A DNA stretch of 64,000 nt. It comes from Pinirhizobacter soli. GTDB taxonomy: Bacteria; Pseudomonadota; Gammaproteobacteria; Xanthomonadales; Rhodanobacteraceae. Position 1 is the first letter of the stretch. Each line of letters starts with the position of its first letter. The notes under the pieces are model-generated. The model saw only the letters and a program-made list of their open reading frames with translations, had not been told where the DNA came from and searched no databases. This document shows positions 27,592 to 36,855 of this stretch, in pieces. The stretch covers positions 1,698,599-1,762,598 of the forward strand of contig NZ_JADZLQ010000001.1 in assembly GCF_015905305.1 (NCBI RefSeq), read 5' to 3'. The translations under genes and the position numbers were made by a program.

Positions 27592-27621
27592 ATCAGTGGA
27601 TTCGCCTGGAGTTGCGTGTGT

Positions 27622-28620
27622 TTATTCGACGACGCCGGCGGCGTGCGCCTGCAGGTCGGCATGGTAGGAAGAACGCACCAGCGGTCCGGACGCGACATGG
27701 TCGAAACCCATCGCCTCGCCCGCCACGCGCAGTGCTTCGAATTCGTCCGGCGTCCAGTAGCGGACCACCGGATGGTGATGCGCCGTTGGCTGCAGGTACT
27801 GGCCTATGGTGATCATGTTGACGTCATGGGCGCGTAGATCGCTCATGGTCTGCAGCACCTGCTCGTGGGTTTCGCCCAGGCCCAGCATGATGCCGGACTT
27901 AGTCGGCACATCCGGATGCTGCGCCTTGAACTGCTTGAGCAAATCCAGCGACCACTGGTAGTCGGCACCCGGGCGCACCTCGCGGTAGAGGTGGGGCACG
28001 GTTTCCAGGTTGTGGTTGAACACATCCGGCGGGTATTCCTTGAGCACTTCCAGCGCGCGCTCCATGCGGCCCTTGCCACGGAAATCCGGGGTGAGGATCT
28101 CGATGCGGATGTCGGGGCTGGCATGGCGCGTGGCACGGATGCAGGCGGCGAAATGCGAGGCGCCGCCGTCGCGCAGGTCGTCGCGGTCGACCGAGGTGAT
28201 CACCACGTAGCGCAGGCGCATGTCGGCGATGGTCTGGGCCAGGCGCGCCGGCTCCAGCGGATCGGGCGGCTGCGGGCGGCCATGGGCGACATCGCAGAAC
28301 GAGCAACGGCGGGTGCAAACCTCGCCGAGGATCATGAAGGTGGCCGTGCCCTTGGAGAAGCACTCATGGATGTTCGGGCAGGAGGCTTCCTCGCACACGG
28401 TGACCAGCGAGTTTTCGCGCAGGCGCGCCTTCAGCTGCTGCACCGCGTTGCCCTGCGGCAAGCGCACGCGGATCCAGCTGGGCTTGCGCAAGGTGGGAAC
28501 GGTGCTATCGAAACCCGCGCGATTGAGCGCGATCTTGTCGTTGCCGAGCATTTTCTCGCCAGGCTTGTCGACAACCGCGATGGGAATGGACTTCAAGGGG
28601 GACGTGGACACTTGGCTCAT
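27622..28620 (-). CDS. lipA: Lipoyl synthase
   Basis: A 332-residue radical-SAM enzyme that inserts two sulfurs into protein-bound octanoyl groups. The auxiliary cluster motif is [12 protein letters not shown] and the radical-SAM motif [42 protein letters not shown] and SGIMLGLGE follow in family order, with a late RSSYHA serine ligand region. Length is typical. It lies 16 bases downstream of lipB on the same strand; together they make lipoate on pyruvate and 2-oxoglutarate dehydrogenases. Confidence 0.97.
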   Translation of the reverse strand: MSQVSTSPLKSIPIAVVDKPGEKMLGNDKIALNRAGFDSTVPTLRKPSWIRVRLPQGNAVQQLKARLRENSLVTVCEEASCPNIHECFSKGTATFMILGEVCTRRCSFCDVAHGRPQPPDPLEPARLAQTIADMRLRYVVITSVDRDDLRDGGASHFAACIRATRHASPDIRIEILTPDFRGKGRMERALEVLKEYPPDVFNHNLETVPHLYREVRPGADYQWSLDLLKQFKAQHPDVPTKSGIMLGLGETHEQVLQTMSDLRAHDVNMITIGQYLQPTAHHHPVVRYWTPDEFEALRVAGEAMGFDHVASGPLVRSSYHADLQAHAAGVVE

Positions 28621-28636
28621 GGCTGCTCTAGGGCTT

Positions 28637-29305
28637 TCAGACCGCGACGCGGGCCGGGAGTTCGGGGAGGTGGGGATCGGCTTGCACGGGGCGGAAATCG
28701 AACTGCCGGCAGAATTCCTCTACCAGGGTATTTTCCACTTCCGCGAGGGACGACGGTCCGCCCAAGTCTAGCACCTGCGTGACCTCCAAGCCCTTGTAGC
28801 CGCAGGGGTTGATGCGGTGGTACGGGGAAAGATCCATGTTCACGTTGAAGGCCAGGCCATGGAAGCTGCAGCCCCGGCGCACGCGCAGGCCCAGGGCGGC
28901 CACCTTGGCCCCGGCCACGTACACCCCTGGGGCACCCTCCACCCGTTCGGCCACGATGTTCCAGTGGCCCATGGTGTCGATGATGGCCTGCTCGATACGG
29001 TTCACCAGTTCCCGCACGCCCACGCCTGAGCGGCGCAGGTCTACCATCGGGTAGGCCACGATCTGGCCCGGTCCGTGGTAGGTGACCTGTCCACCGCGGT
29101 CCACCGGAACCACCGGAATATCACCCGGGGCAAGGACGTGTTCCATTTTGCCAGCCTGGCCAAGGGTAAATACCGGATCGTGCTCAAGCAGCCACAGTTC
29201 GTCCGGGGTGTCCTCGGTACGGTTGTCGGTGAAGGCGCTCATCGCCTTCCAGCTGGCCTCGTACGGGACGCGGCCGAGCCGGCGGATATTCAGAGGAAGG
29301 GACAT
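28637..29305 (-). CDS. lipB: Octanoyl-[ACP]:protein octanoyltransferase
   Basis: A 222-residue cytosolic transferase that moves octanoate from acyl-carrier protein to lipoyl domains, the first step of lipoate synthesis. It contains [51 protein letters not shown] with the catalytic Lys and Cys region, and [13 protein letters not shown]. Length and order match LipB. It is followed by lipA and preceded by ybeD, the usual gammaproteobacterial order. Confidence 0.96.
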   Translation of the reverse strand: MSLPLNIRRLGRVPYEASWKAMSAFTDNRTEDTPDELWLLEHDPVFTLGQAGKMEHVLAPGDIPVVPVDRGGQVTYHGPGQIVAYPMVDLRRSGVGVRELVNRIEQAIIDTMGHWNIVAERVEGAPGVYVAGAKVAALGLRVRRGCSFHGLAFNVNMDLSPYHRINPCGYKGLEVTQVLDLGGPSSLAEVENTLVEEFCRQFDFRPVQADPHLPELPARVAV

Positions 29306-29376
29306 GGCAGGCCGGGAATCAAATGCAATGCCGGCAATCTGCGGGTTCGGGGCCGCGTTCGCAAGCCCCGCGACGG

Positions 29377-29661
29377 CTAGAGAGTGAAGCGGATTTCGTC
29401 GTGGGCCCGCAGCACCTCATGGGCCTTGTCGTAATCCTCGCGGGTCCGGCACAGGAACCGGATGGTCACCGAGGTGTAGGTGCCGCCGCTGGATTGGCGC
29501 GAGGAAACGGTTTCATGCAGCACTTCGAGCCCCACGCCCTGGAGCAGTTCAGGGACCAGCGTTTCCAGATGGGCAGCGGCGTTGCCCATCGCGGTGATCT
29601 CGAACTCGCCGGGGAACTGGAAGCCCTGCCCCTCGGCCGGCTGGATATCGTTGATCTGCAT
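29377..29661 (-). CDS. ybeD: YbeD/DUF493 family protein
   Basis: A 94-residue small protein of the YbeD family with a ferredoxin-like ACT-type fold. It contains [14 protein letters not shown] near the N-terminus and the family block [31 protein letters not shown], and is about the length of E. coli YbeD (87). Its biochemical role is not established; location between dacA and lipB is conserved from E. coli through xanthomonads and supports the call. It starts 14 bases after dacA. Confidence 0.92.
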   Translation of the reverse strand: MQINDIQPAEGQGFQFPGEFEITAMGNAAAHLETLVPELLQGVGLEVLHETVSSRQSSGGTYTSVTIRFLCRTREDYDKAHEVLRAHDEIRFTL

Positions 29662-29675
29662 CGCCTGCCCTCCGC

Positions 29676-30890
29676 TTATTTCTTGTCGCTATGGAACCAC
29701 AACATGATGGTGTCCCACAGCCGTGAGAAGAACCCGCCTTCGGGCGCATCTTCCAGGGCCACCAGCGGGGTGCTGGACACCGGCTGGCCGTCGAGCGTGA
29801 TGCGCAGCGTGCCCACCTGCTGGCCCTTCTTGAACGGGGCTATCAGGGTAGCGGGGACGTCCATGTCGGCCTTGAGTTTGTCGTAGTCGCCGCGCTTGAC
29901 GGTCACCAGCACATCGGCCTCCACGCCCAGCGGAATGGAGTTTTCAGCGCCCTTCCAGAGCTTCGGCGTCGCCAGCGGCTTGGCGTGGTCGTACAGCTTG
30001 TGCGACTCGTAGAAGCGGAAGCCGTAGTTCATCAGCGCCAGGGCTGCATCGGCGCGGCCTTTCTCGCTGCTGGCGCCCATGACGATGGCGATCATGCGTG
30101 AGTCGCCCACTTTCGACGAGGCCGCCAGGCAATAACCGGCAGCCGCGGTATGGCCGGTCTTGATGCCGTCGACGTTGTTGTCGCGCCACAGCAGCAGGTT
30201 GCGGTTGTGCTGTTTGATGCCGTTCCACTCGAACTCCTTGACCGCGGAAATCGCGTAGTCCTCGGGGAAATCGTGGATCAGCGCGCGGGACAGGATGGCG
30301 ATGTCACGGGCCGTGGTGTAGTGGTTGGCGATCGGGTAGCCGGATGCATTCTGGAACTGCGAGTGCGTCATGCCGATCTGCTTGGCGTACGCGTTCATCA
30401 GGTTGGCGAACGCCGTTTCCGAGCCCGCGGTGTGCTCGGCCAGGGCAATGGCGGCATCGTTGCCCGACTGGATGATCATGCCGTAGAGCAGGTCTTTGAG
30501 GTTCACCTGGCTGTTGAGCTTGAGGAAGCTGGTGGAGCCGTCGGTACCCGCGCCACCGCCGCGCCAGGCGTTCTCGCTGATGTTGACCTGGTCGTTCATG
30601 TGGATCTTGCCGTTGGCAATTTCCGCCGACACCACGTAGTCGGTCATCACCTTGGTGATCGAGGCGGGCTCGACCTGCACGTCCGGATCCTTCGAGGCCA
30701 GGACCTGCCCGGTGTTGTAGTCCATCAGCACCCAGCTCTTGCCGTCCACTTCCGGTGGCGGCGGCACCGGCGCCTCGGGTACCACCGGCCGCGGCACGGG
30801 CACCGGCCGCGGTGGCGCGGTCTGGGCGGCAGTGGCGGCGACAGCAAGGGTGGCTACGAGGGCGAGCAGCGAACGGGGTGCAAATTTCAT
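29676..30890 (-). CDS. dacA: D-alanyl-D-alanine carboxypeptidase (PBP5/6 type)
   Basis: A 404-residue penicillin-binding protein that removes the terminal D-Ala of peptidoglycan stem peptides in the periplasm. Signal peptide residues 1-22, then a Pro-rich spacer, and the three active-site motifs: SITKVMTDY (SxxK, near residue 74), SGND (SxN) and GIKTGHTAAAG (KTG). A C-terminal beta domain precedes an amphipathic tail (GFFSRLWDTIMLWFHSDKK) that would tether it to the inner membrane. The ATG at 30890 begins a normal signal peptide; a longer upstream reading is unlikely. Confidence 0.95.
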   Translation of the reverse strand: MKFAPRSLLALVATLAVAATAAQTAPPRPVPVPRPVVPEAPVPPPPEVDGKSWVLMDYNTGQVLASKDPDVQVEPASITKVMTDYVVSAEIANGKIHMNDQVNISENAWRGGGAGTDGSTSFLKLNSQVNLKDLLYGMIIQSGNDAAIALAEHTAGSETAFANLMNAYAKQIGMTHSQFQNASGYPIANHYTTARDIAILSRALIHDFPEDYAISAVKEFEWNGIKQHNRNLLLWRDNNVDGIKTGHTAAAGYCLAASSKVGDSRMIAIVMGASSEKGRADAALALMNYGFRFYESHKLYDHAKPLATPKLWKGAENSIPLGVEADVLVTVKRGDYDKLKADMDVPATLIAPFKKGQQVGTLRITLDGQPVSSTPLVALEDAPEGGFFSRLWDTIMLWFHSDKK

Positions 30891-30948
30891 CGTTAGGTTG
30901 TGTCCGGTAAGGTCTTCAAAGTGGTGCCATGGCCTTGAGGCCAAGCGC

Positions 30949-32205
30949 TCAGTCTACCGCGACCGAGGGTCGGGGCAGGCCCAGGCCTGCGATCTGGTCG
31001 GTCACGCGGTCGGCGGTGTCCACGTCCGCCAGCGGTCCCACGCGCACCCGGCGCACACTGCGGCCATTGATATCGGCCTGAATGATGCTCACGGGCCCGA
31101 GGCCGGCTTTGTCCAGCTGGTCGGCCACGCGCGAGGCATTGGCAAGATCGGAAAAAGCGCCCACTTGCAGGTAGATTTTCGGTTTGGGGTTGACGGTTGG
31201 GACCGCGGGCGGCGCCGAGGGTTCCGGCGGCAACGCCGAAGCGATGCTGGCCGAGGCAATATCGCCCGCTGACGGGGCGGTGACCGGGCGCATCGGTGGC
31301 GGAACGATGGCAGCGCTGGCGGCGCCACTGGGACTAGAGGTGGCTTGCGGCTGGAAGGCGATGCGCGAACTGGCTGGTGGCGGCGTAGTCGCAGCCCCAG
31401 CCGGGCGCGATACGGCGCCAGCGCCGGCTGGGCCGGCAACAACCATCGGCGATGGTCGCGCGGGCATTGGCACCGGAACAGGACGCGAAGGCGGCGACGA
31501 AGCTGCTCCCGAGGACACCAGCGTGCCGGGGGCATCGGGGTGGTCCGGATCGATCGATCGCACTTCGACCAATCCCGTGCCCTTGGGCCAGACACCGATC
31601 TTCACGGCGGCGGCATAGGAAAGATCGATGATGCGGTTCTCGTGGAACGGACCGCGGTCGTTGATCCGCACCACCACCGACTTGCCGTTCTCCAGGTTGG
31701 TCACCCGGGCATAGCTCGGTAGCGGCAATGTCTTGTGTGCCGCGGTGAACTGGTACATATCGTAGTCCTCGAAGTTCGAGGTCTTGTACCCGTGGAATTT
31801 CGAACCGTAGAACGAGGCAATGCCGCGCTCGTCGTAGCCGCTGGCATTGGGCAGCACCGTGTAGGACTTGCCCAGCACGCTGTACGGACTCTTGTTGCCG
31901 TAGAGCGAGCGCGGTTCATTGCGCGGAGTGGGCTCTACCAGCTTGCTGACGTCGAGGTTGTCGTTGGGAACGCTATCGTTGTCCACACCGTAGCGCGAAC
32001 CCTGCGGACGGCTGGTGTCGTCGTTGACCCCGCCCCGGCGCCCGGGCGCACCACCCACATTGGGACGCGATGTCGATCCCTTCGACGGCTTCGTCTTCGA
32101 ACCGCCACAAGCAGCCAGCAGCAGCACCAGGCCTGCGACCACGCACAGCATGGCCAGCCGGCGCCATGGCCTCTTCTGGGGAGCGGTTCGGCGCGCGGCA
32201 CTCAT
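30949..32205 (-). CDS. rlpA: Septal/rare lipoprotein A, peptidoglycan lytic transglycosylase
   Basis: A 418-residue outer-membrane lipoprotein. Lipobox LLLAAC (Cys near residue 33), a polar linker, a double-psi beta-barrel RlpA domain (about 125-215: RGIASFYGSKFHGYKTSNFE, NLENGKSVVVRINDRGPFHENRIIDLSYAAA with catalytic Asp/His), a long Pro/Ala spacer and a C-terminal SPOR domain (about 340-418, IYLQVGAFSDLANASRVADQL). RlpA cuts glycan strands lacking stem peptides at septa. Its ATG overlaps the mltB stop (ATGA). It sits between mltB and dacA as in many gammaproteobacteria. Confidence 0.95.
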   Translation of the reverse strand: MSAARRTAPQKRPWRRLAMLCVVAGLVLLLAACGGSKTKPSKGSTSRPNVGGAPGRRGGVNDDTSRPQGSRYGVDNDSVPNDNLDVSKLVEPTPRNEPRSLYGNKSPYSVLGKSYTVLPNASGYDERGIASFYGSKFHGYKTSNFEDYDMYQFTAAHKTLPLPSYARVTNLENGKSVVVRINDRGPFHENRIIDLSYAAAVKIGVWPKGTGLVEVRSIDPDHPDAPGTLVSSGAASSPPSRPVPVPMPARPSPMVVAGPAGAGAVSRPAGAATTPPPASSRIAFQPQATSSPSGAASAAIVPPPMRPVTAPSAGDIASASIASALPPEPSAPPAVPTVNPKPKIYLQVGAFSDLANASRVADQLDKAGLGPVSIIQADINGRSVRRVRVGPLADVDTADRVTDQIAGLGLPRPSVAVD

Positions 32206-33194
32206 TGCAGAACGGTGGATCCACGCACTTGCATCGCGATGGCCTGCGCCAGCTGGTTTACCGCCATGGCATAAAGCGGGCTGCGGTTGTATTTGGTGAT
32301 CACCAGGAAGTTATTGAAGGTGAACCAGTATTCATCGCCCGTGGGTCCGTCCAGGCGCACCACGGTCGCCTGGCGGCCCGGGTCGGTGTGCTGCAACGGC
32401 GCAAAACCCCAGGCCATGAATTGCTCCAGGCTCCAGCGCGGCACGAAATCGTTGATCTCGGGGAGCTCCGGCGCGTTATCCGGTTGCGCGCGGATGGCCA
32501 CCGGGTCGCCAGCCTCCCAGCCGTGCTTGACGAAATAGTTGGCTACGCTTGCCAGGATATCGGGCAGCGAATTACGCATGTCGATATGCCCGTTGCCATC
32601 GGCATCCACGCCCCAGTCGCGGATCGAGGTGGGCATGAACTGGCCCCAGCCCTGGGCTCCAGCATAGGAACCCACCAGGGTATCGATGGGGCCGGCAAGG
32701 TGGTTGTCCGGCAGCATCAGCAGTGCTTTCAGCTGCTCGCGGAAGAAAGGCGCCCGCTTGGGGTAATAAAACGCCAGCGTGACCAGCGCATCGATCACCT
32801 TGTACTTGCCCAGCACCTTGCCGTAGCTCGTTTCGACGCCAACGATGGCCACGATAATTTCCGGCGCCACGCCATACTTGCGCGCGGTGTCGTCCACCAG
32901 GGCCCGGTTGGCGCGGTAGAACGCCACGCCCTCGCCGATGCGCTTGTCGGTCATGAAGATCGGACGGTAATCGCGCCAGGGCTTGGCCTCGGCCGGCCGG
33001 TTCATCGCATCGATGATGCTTTGCTGCATCTTCGCCTTGTCCAGGATGGCGGTGAGCGCCTTGGGGCTCTTGCCGGTGGCCTTGGCCACCTCGCGCACCA
33101 ATGCCGCTTCGCCAGGATGGGTTTCAGCGCGGGCGACGCCGAACGGCAACGCGCACGCTGCCAGGCAGAAACACAACATCAGCGACTTGAACAT
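32202..33194 (-). CDS. mltB: Membrane-bound lytic murein transglycosylase B
   Basis: A 330-residue periplasmic muramidase-like enzyme that cuts glycan strands forming 1,6-anhydro-muramic ends. N-terminal signal with Cys at LAAC (lipobox-like, ...LCFCLAACALP), then the SLT2 domain: IVAIVGVETSYGKVLGKYKV with catalytic Glu, AQGWGQFMPTSIRDWGVDADGNG, and SLPDILASVANYFVKHGW. Length is typical of MltB. The ATG at 33194 was chosen; an in-frame TTG 18 bases earlier is less likely. Overlaps rlpA by four bases. Confidence 0.93.
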   Translation of the reverse strand: MFKSLMLCFCLAACALPFGVARAETHPGEAALVREVAKATGKSPKALTAILDKAKMQQSIIDAMNRPAEAKPWRDYRPIFMTDKRIGEGVAFYRANRALVDDTARKYGVAPEIIVAIVGVETSYGKVLGKYKVIDALVTLAFYYPKRAPFFREQLKALLMLPDNHLAGPIDTLVGSYAGAQGWGQFMPTSIRDWGVDADGNGHIDMRNSLPDILASVANYFVKHGWEAGDPVAIRAQPDNAPELPEINDFVPRWSLEQFMAWGFAPLQHTDPGRQATVVRLDGPTGDEYWFTFNNFLVITKYNRSPLYAMAVNQLAQAIAMQVRGSTVLQ

Positions 33195-33272
33195 GCTTTT
33201 CAGGGTAACCAATCCGATGCGTCATTGCCGCTGCATGATTGCAGGTGGACACGCATGCCGTCACCCCCGCAT

Positions 33273-34388
33273 CTAACTATGAGTTTTCTGGTTGGCGTGG
33301 ATCGACATCAATACGCCAAAGCCGGTGAGCAGCGACACCGCCGAGGTGCCGCCGTAGCTCACCAGCGGCATCGGCACGCCCACCACCGGCAGCATGCCGG
33401 CCACCATGCCGCCGTTGACGAATACGTAGACGAAGAAGCTCATGGCGATCGCGCCGGCGAGCAGGCGCGAGTAGGTATCGCGTGCGTTCATGGCAATCCA
33501 CAGGCAGCGGCCGATGATGAACGCATACAGCAGGACGATGCCGATCACCCCGACCAGGCCGAATTCCTCGGAGAACACGGCGAAGATGAAGTCGGTGGTG
33601 TGCTCGGGCAGGAATTCCAGCCGCGACTGCGTGCCTTGCTGCCAGCCCTTGCCGAACACTCCGCCTGAACCCACCGCGATCTGCGACTGGATGATGTGCC
33701 AGCCGTTGCCCAGGGGATCGGATTCGGGGTCCAACAATGTACGCACGCGATTGCGCTGGTATTCGTGCAGGAAATGCCAGGCCACCGGGATCACCGCGCC
33801 GACGGCGCCCACCAGCACGCCGATGCGCCACCAGGCCATGCCCGACAGGAACAGCGCGAAGGCACCGGCGGCAACCACCAGCAGCGCCGTGCCCAGGTCC
33901 GGTTGCTCGGCGATCAGGGCGGCCGGAATGGCAATCAGCATGCCCACCACCACGATGTCCTTCCACGAAGGCGGCAGCTGCCGTGGATGCAGGTACCAGG
34001 CCACCATCATCGGCATGGTGAGCTTCAACAATTCCGATGGCTGGAAGCGCATGACGCCCAGGTCCAGCCAGCGATAGGCGCCCCTGCCCTCGCCCAGCAC
34101 CGCGACAACCATCAGCAGGCACGTGCTTCCCACGTAGAGCCAGGGCGTCCACGAGCGCAGCACCGGCGGCGGGATGCGCGAAATCACCAGGATCAGCAAG
34201 CCGCCCAGCCCGAAGCGGGCGGCTTGCCCGACCACCAGGCCCATGTTGCCGCCGCCGGCACTGTAGAGGGTTGCCAGCCCCACGCCGCCAAGCACGATAA
34301 GCGCGCCGATCAGCGGAAGATCCACGCGCGGCCGGCGCAGCACCCGCCGCGCGAAGCGCTGCATGCGGATGGCGAAGGTATCGATCAT
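33273..34388 (-). CDS. rodA: Rod-shape peptidoglycan polymerase RodA (SEDS family)
   Basis: A 371-residue inner-membrane protein with about ten helices that polymerises lipid II glycan chains for cell elongation. Family landmarks: LIGALIVLGGVGLATLYSAGG, RFQPSELLKLTMPMMVAWYL, EQPDLGTALLV with the catalytic Asp, QSQIAVGSGGVFGKGW, FLPEHTTDFIFAVFSEEFGLVG and the C-terminal GVPMPLVSYGGTSAVSLLTGFG. It overlaps mrdA (ATGA) and would form the RodA-PBP2 complex with it. Confidence 0.97.
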   Translation of the reverse strand: MIDTFAIRMQRFARRVLRRPRVDLPLIGALIVLGGVGLATLYSAGGGNMGLVVGQAARFGLGGLLILVISRIPPPVLRSWTPWLYVGSTCLLMVVAVLGEGRGAYRWLDLGVMRFQPSELLKLTMPMMVAWYLHPRQLPPSWKDIVVVGMLIAIPAALIAEQPDLGTALLVVAAGAFALFLSGMAWWRIGVLVGAVGAVIPVAWHFLHEYQRNRVRTLLDPESDPLGNGWHIIQSQIAVGSGGVFGKGWQQGTQSRLEFLPEHTTDFIFAVFSEEFGLVGVIGIVLLYAFIIGRCLWIAMNARDTYSRLLAGAIAMSFFVYVFVNGGMVAGMLPVVGVPMPLVSYGGTSAVSLLTGFGVLMSIHANQKTHS

Positions 34389-36367
34389 GGCGTGTCCTCG
34401 GTACTGGCGGCGTCCGCTGGCGCCAGCTCGCTGGGGTCCGCCGGCTCTTGCGTCGGCGGCGGCACGGCAGGCGCTGGCGGCGGCAGCGCGCTGGATGCGG
34501 GAGGCGCGGGGCGCTCGCCGCCCTCATCGACTACCCACTGGTCCAGCAGCTTGCGCGCGATCGGGCCGGAATCCTTCGCGCCCCATGCACCGGCTTCCAG
34601 GATCACCGCCACGGCGATCTTCGGATCTTCCGCCGGCGTGAAGGCGATGAACAGGGCTCGATGCCGGGTGGCGAGGTACGCGGTGCTCTTGCGGGTGTCG
34701 TAGGCGTTGGTGGTACGGGAAAAACGCTCGGCGGTGCCCGATTTACCGGCAATCACGTAGGGAAAGCCAATCCCCAGGCCCTTGCCCGTGCCCACGCCGT
34801 TGATCACCGCCGTCATGCCCTGATTGATCACGTCCCAATTGGCGGTTTTGGTGATGACCGAGGGACCGCTGGAGCTCCACGGCACATCCAAGGGTTGGGC
34901 ATCCACGCCATCCTGCGTGCGCATCAACAGGTGTGGCGTGTAGGGAACCCCCTTGCCGGCGACGGTGGCCGTGGCATGTGCCAGCTGCAGTGCGGTGACG
35001 GCCCAGTAACCCTGGCCGATGCCGGAAATGATGGTTTCGCCCGGGTACCAGCCGGCCTTGCTCCGCGTGGCCTTCCATTCGCGCGAGGGCAGCACGCCGG
35101 GCACTTCGCCAACCAGATCAATGCCGGTTTTCTCGCCAAAACTGAACTTGCGCAGGAAGGTGGAGAACCGGTCGATGCCCAGGTCCAGCGCCAGCCGGTA
35201 GAAGTAGGTATTGGTCGACAGCTCAATGGCACGCACCATGTTCACCGTGCCGTCGCCGCCCTGCTTGTCGTCGCGGTAGCAGCGCGACTGCCCCGGAATA
35301 CAGAATTCGCCCGTGGACAACACCGTGTCACCCGGGCGCCTGACACCATATTCCAGGCCCGCCAGGGCCACGAAGGGCTTCACCGTGGAGCCGGGCGGAT
35401 ACACGCCTCGCAGCGCGCGGTTGTACAGGGGTTTGTCTTCCGAGGTCATCAGCGAGTGGTAATCCTGGCCGCTGATGCCGTTGACGAAGAGGTTCGGGTC
35501 GAAGCTGGGCACGCTGACGAAGGCCAGCACCTGGCCATTGCGCGGATCGATCGCCACGGCGGCGCCCAGGCGGCCGTTGAAGGCATCCTCGGCCGCCTTT
35601 TGCAGGCGTACGTCAATGGAAAGATAGAGGTTCTTGCCCGGCGTGGGCGCGTGGGTTTCCAGCACCTGCTGCACGCGGCCATCGGCATTCACTTCAACCA
35701 GCTCATAGCCTGGTGTGCCGTGAAGCAGGTCTTCGTAGCTGCGTTCGATGCCGATCCGGCCCACGTGGGTGGTGCCCTTGTAGCGCGTGGGATCGAGCCG
35801 GGCCACGTCGTCGGCATCGATCCGGCTGACGTAACCCACCACGTGCGCCATATGCGCACCCAGCGGATAACGCCGGGTAAGGTAAGGCACGATTTCCACG
35901 CCCGGGAACCGCCACTGGTTGATGGCGAAGCGGGCGATCTCGTCCTCGGTCATCTTCAGTTTCAATGGCACGCCGTCGAAGCGGCGGCCTTGCTTGACCT
36001 GCTTGCGGAAGGTCTCGATGTCTTCGTCGCTCAAGGGCACCACCGAACCGATGGTGGCGAGCATCTTGTCCATGTCCGGCACTTGGTCGGGCGTGGCTTC
36101 CAGGCGGAATGCCGGTACGTTGTCGGCCAGCAAAACGCCGTTGCGGTCGTAGATCAAACCGCGCGCCGGCGGGATCGGCCGGGGCTTGATGGAGTTCTGC
36201 TGAGAGCGCAGGGCAAATTCGTCGTGGCGCTGCACCTGCAACACCACATAGCGACCGACCAGGGCGACCAGACCGATCAGGATCAGGAAAAACCCGGCGA
36301 AGGCGCGCCGGCGGAAGAGGTCGGCCTCGCCGCGGCTTTCCTTGAATGCGGTGCGTCCGAGTTTCAT
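34385..36367 (-). CDS. mrdA: Penicillin-binding protein 2 (peptidoglycan transpeptidase)
   Basis: A 660-residue class B PBP that cross-links peptidoglycan during elongation. One N-terminal membrane anchor (about 18-40), a dimerisation/pedestal domain beginning SIKPRPIPPARGLIYDRNG, and the transpeptidase domain with GSTVKPFVALAG (SxxK, near 326), STNTYFYR (SxN) and AGKSGTAERF (KSG). A Pro/Ala-rich C-terminal tail of about 40 residues looks disordered. Start ATG 36367 overlaps the mreD stop (ATGA). Usual partner is RodA, encoded next. Confidence 0.96.
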   Translation of the reverse strand: MKLGRTAFKESRGEADLFRRRAFAGFFLILIGLVALVGRYVVLQVQRHDEFALRSQQNSIKPRPIPPARGLIYDRNGVLLADNVPAFRLEATPDQVPDMDKMLATIGSVVPLSDEDIETFRKQVKQGRRFDGVPLKLKMTEDEIARFAINQWRFPGVEIVPYLTRRYPLGAHMAHVVGYVSRIDADDVARLDPTRYKGTTHVGRIGIERSYEDLLHGTPGYELVEVNADGRVQQVLETHAPTPGKNLYLSIDVRLQKAAEDAFNGRLGAAVAIDPRNGQVLAFVSVPSFDPNLFVNGISGQDYHSLMTSEDKPLYNRALRGVYPPGSTVKPFVALAGLEYGVRRPGDTVLSTGEFCIPGQSRCYRDDKQGGDGTVNMVRAIELSTNTYFYRLALDLGIDRFSTFLRKFSFGEKTGIDLVGEVPGVLPSREWKATRSKAGWYPGETIISGIGQGYWAVTALQLAHATATVAGKGVPYTPHLLMRTQDGVDAQPLDVPWSSSGPSVITKTANWDVINQGMTAVINGVGTGKGLGIGFPYVIAGKSGTAERFSRTTNAYDTRKSTAYLATRHRALFIAFTPAEDPKIAVAVILEAGAWGAKDSGPIARKLLDQWVVDEGGERPAPPASSALPPPAPAVPPPTQEPADPSELAPADAASTEDTP

Positions 36368-36855
36368 GCCTCGTGGATGCGCAGGCGCGCGCGCAGGTCG
36401 TCGAGGATCAGGAACACGAAGGGCCAGAACGCCGCGCCTACGAACGGCGACAGCCAATAAGCCGCCGGCGGCATGGGTTCACCACCCAATACCCGGACCA
36501 GGAACAACAGCACGCGGTCGTTCATCAACAGGCCCAGCACCGCCAGGGTCTGTTGCCACATGGGGAAGAAGCGCAACCGCGAGCGGAAGCGCAACGCAAT
36601 GAAGACCAGTGCTGTCAGCCGCAGGGCCTGTTCGCCCAGCAGTACGCCGTCGAAGATGTCGGCCCCCACGCCCACGCAGAAGGCCAGGCCCAGGGTGACG
36701 CGGTCGGATGACTCCAGCGACCAGTACAGCAGGAACAGCGCCGGCCAATAGGGCTTGAGCGGCTGGATCGGTGCCGGCAACGGGATCAGCATCAACAGCA
36801 GCGACACCACCAGGGTGCCGGCAAACCAGAGACCGCGGACGCGCGCGCGACTCAT
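36364..36855 (-). CDS. mreD: Rod shape-determining protein MreD
   Basis: A 163-residue inner-membrane protein with five to six helices. It shows LMLIPLPAPIQPLKPYWPALFLLYWSLE-type N-terminal helices, GLAFCVGVGADIFDGVLLGEQAL (the conserved Gly-x-x-x-Asp region) and a C-terminal FVGAAFWPFVFLILDDLRARLR. MreD is needed for elongasome assembly. It overlaps mreC upstream and mrdA downstream with ATGA junctions, so translation is coupled through four genes. Confidence 0.93.
   Translation of the reverse strand: MSRARVRGLWFAGTLVVSLLLMLIPLPAPIQPLKPYWPALFLLYWSLESSDRVTLGLAFCVGVGADIFDGVLLGEQALRLTALVFIALRFRSRLRFFPMWQQTLAVLGLLMNDRVLLFLVRVLGGEPMPPAAYWLSPFVGAAFWPFVFLILDDLRARLRIHEA

Noticed and set aside
32070-33668. 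Long + strand open frame antisense to mltB, rlpA and rodA
   Set aside because: Shadow of several genuine genes with family motifs on the minus strand.
34448-36460. Very long + strand open frame antisense to mrdA
   Set aside because: It is a mirror of mrdA codon bias in high-GC DNA; composition is His/Arg/Ala-rich with no motif.
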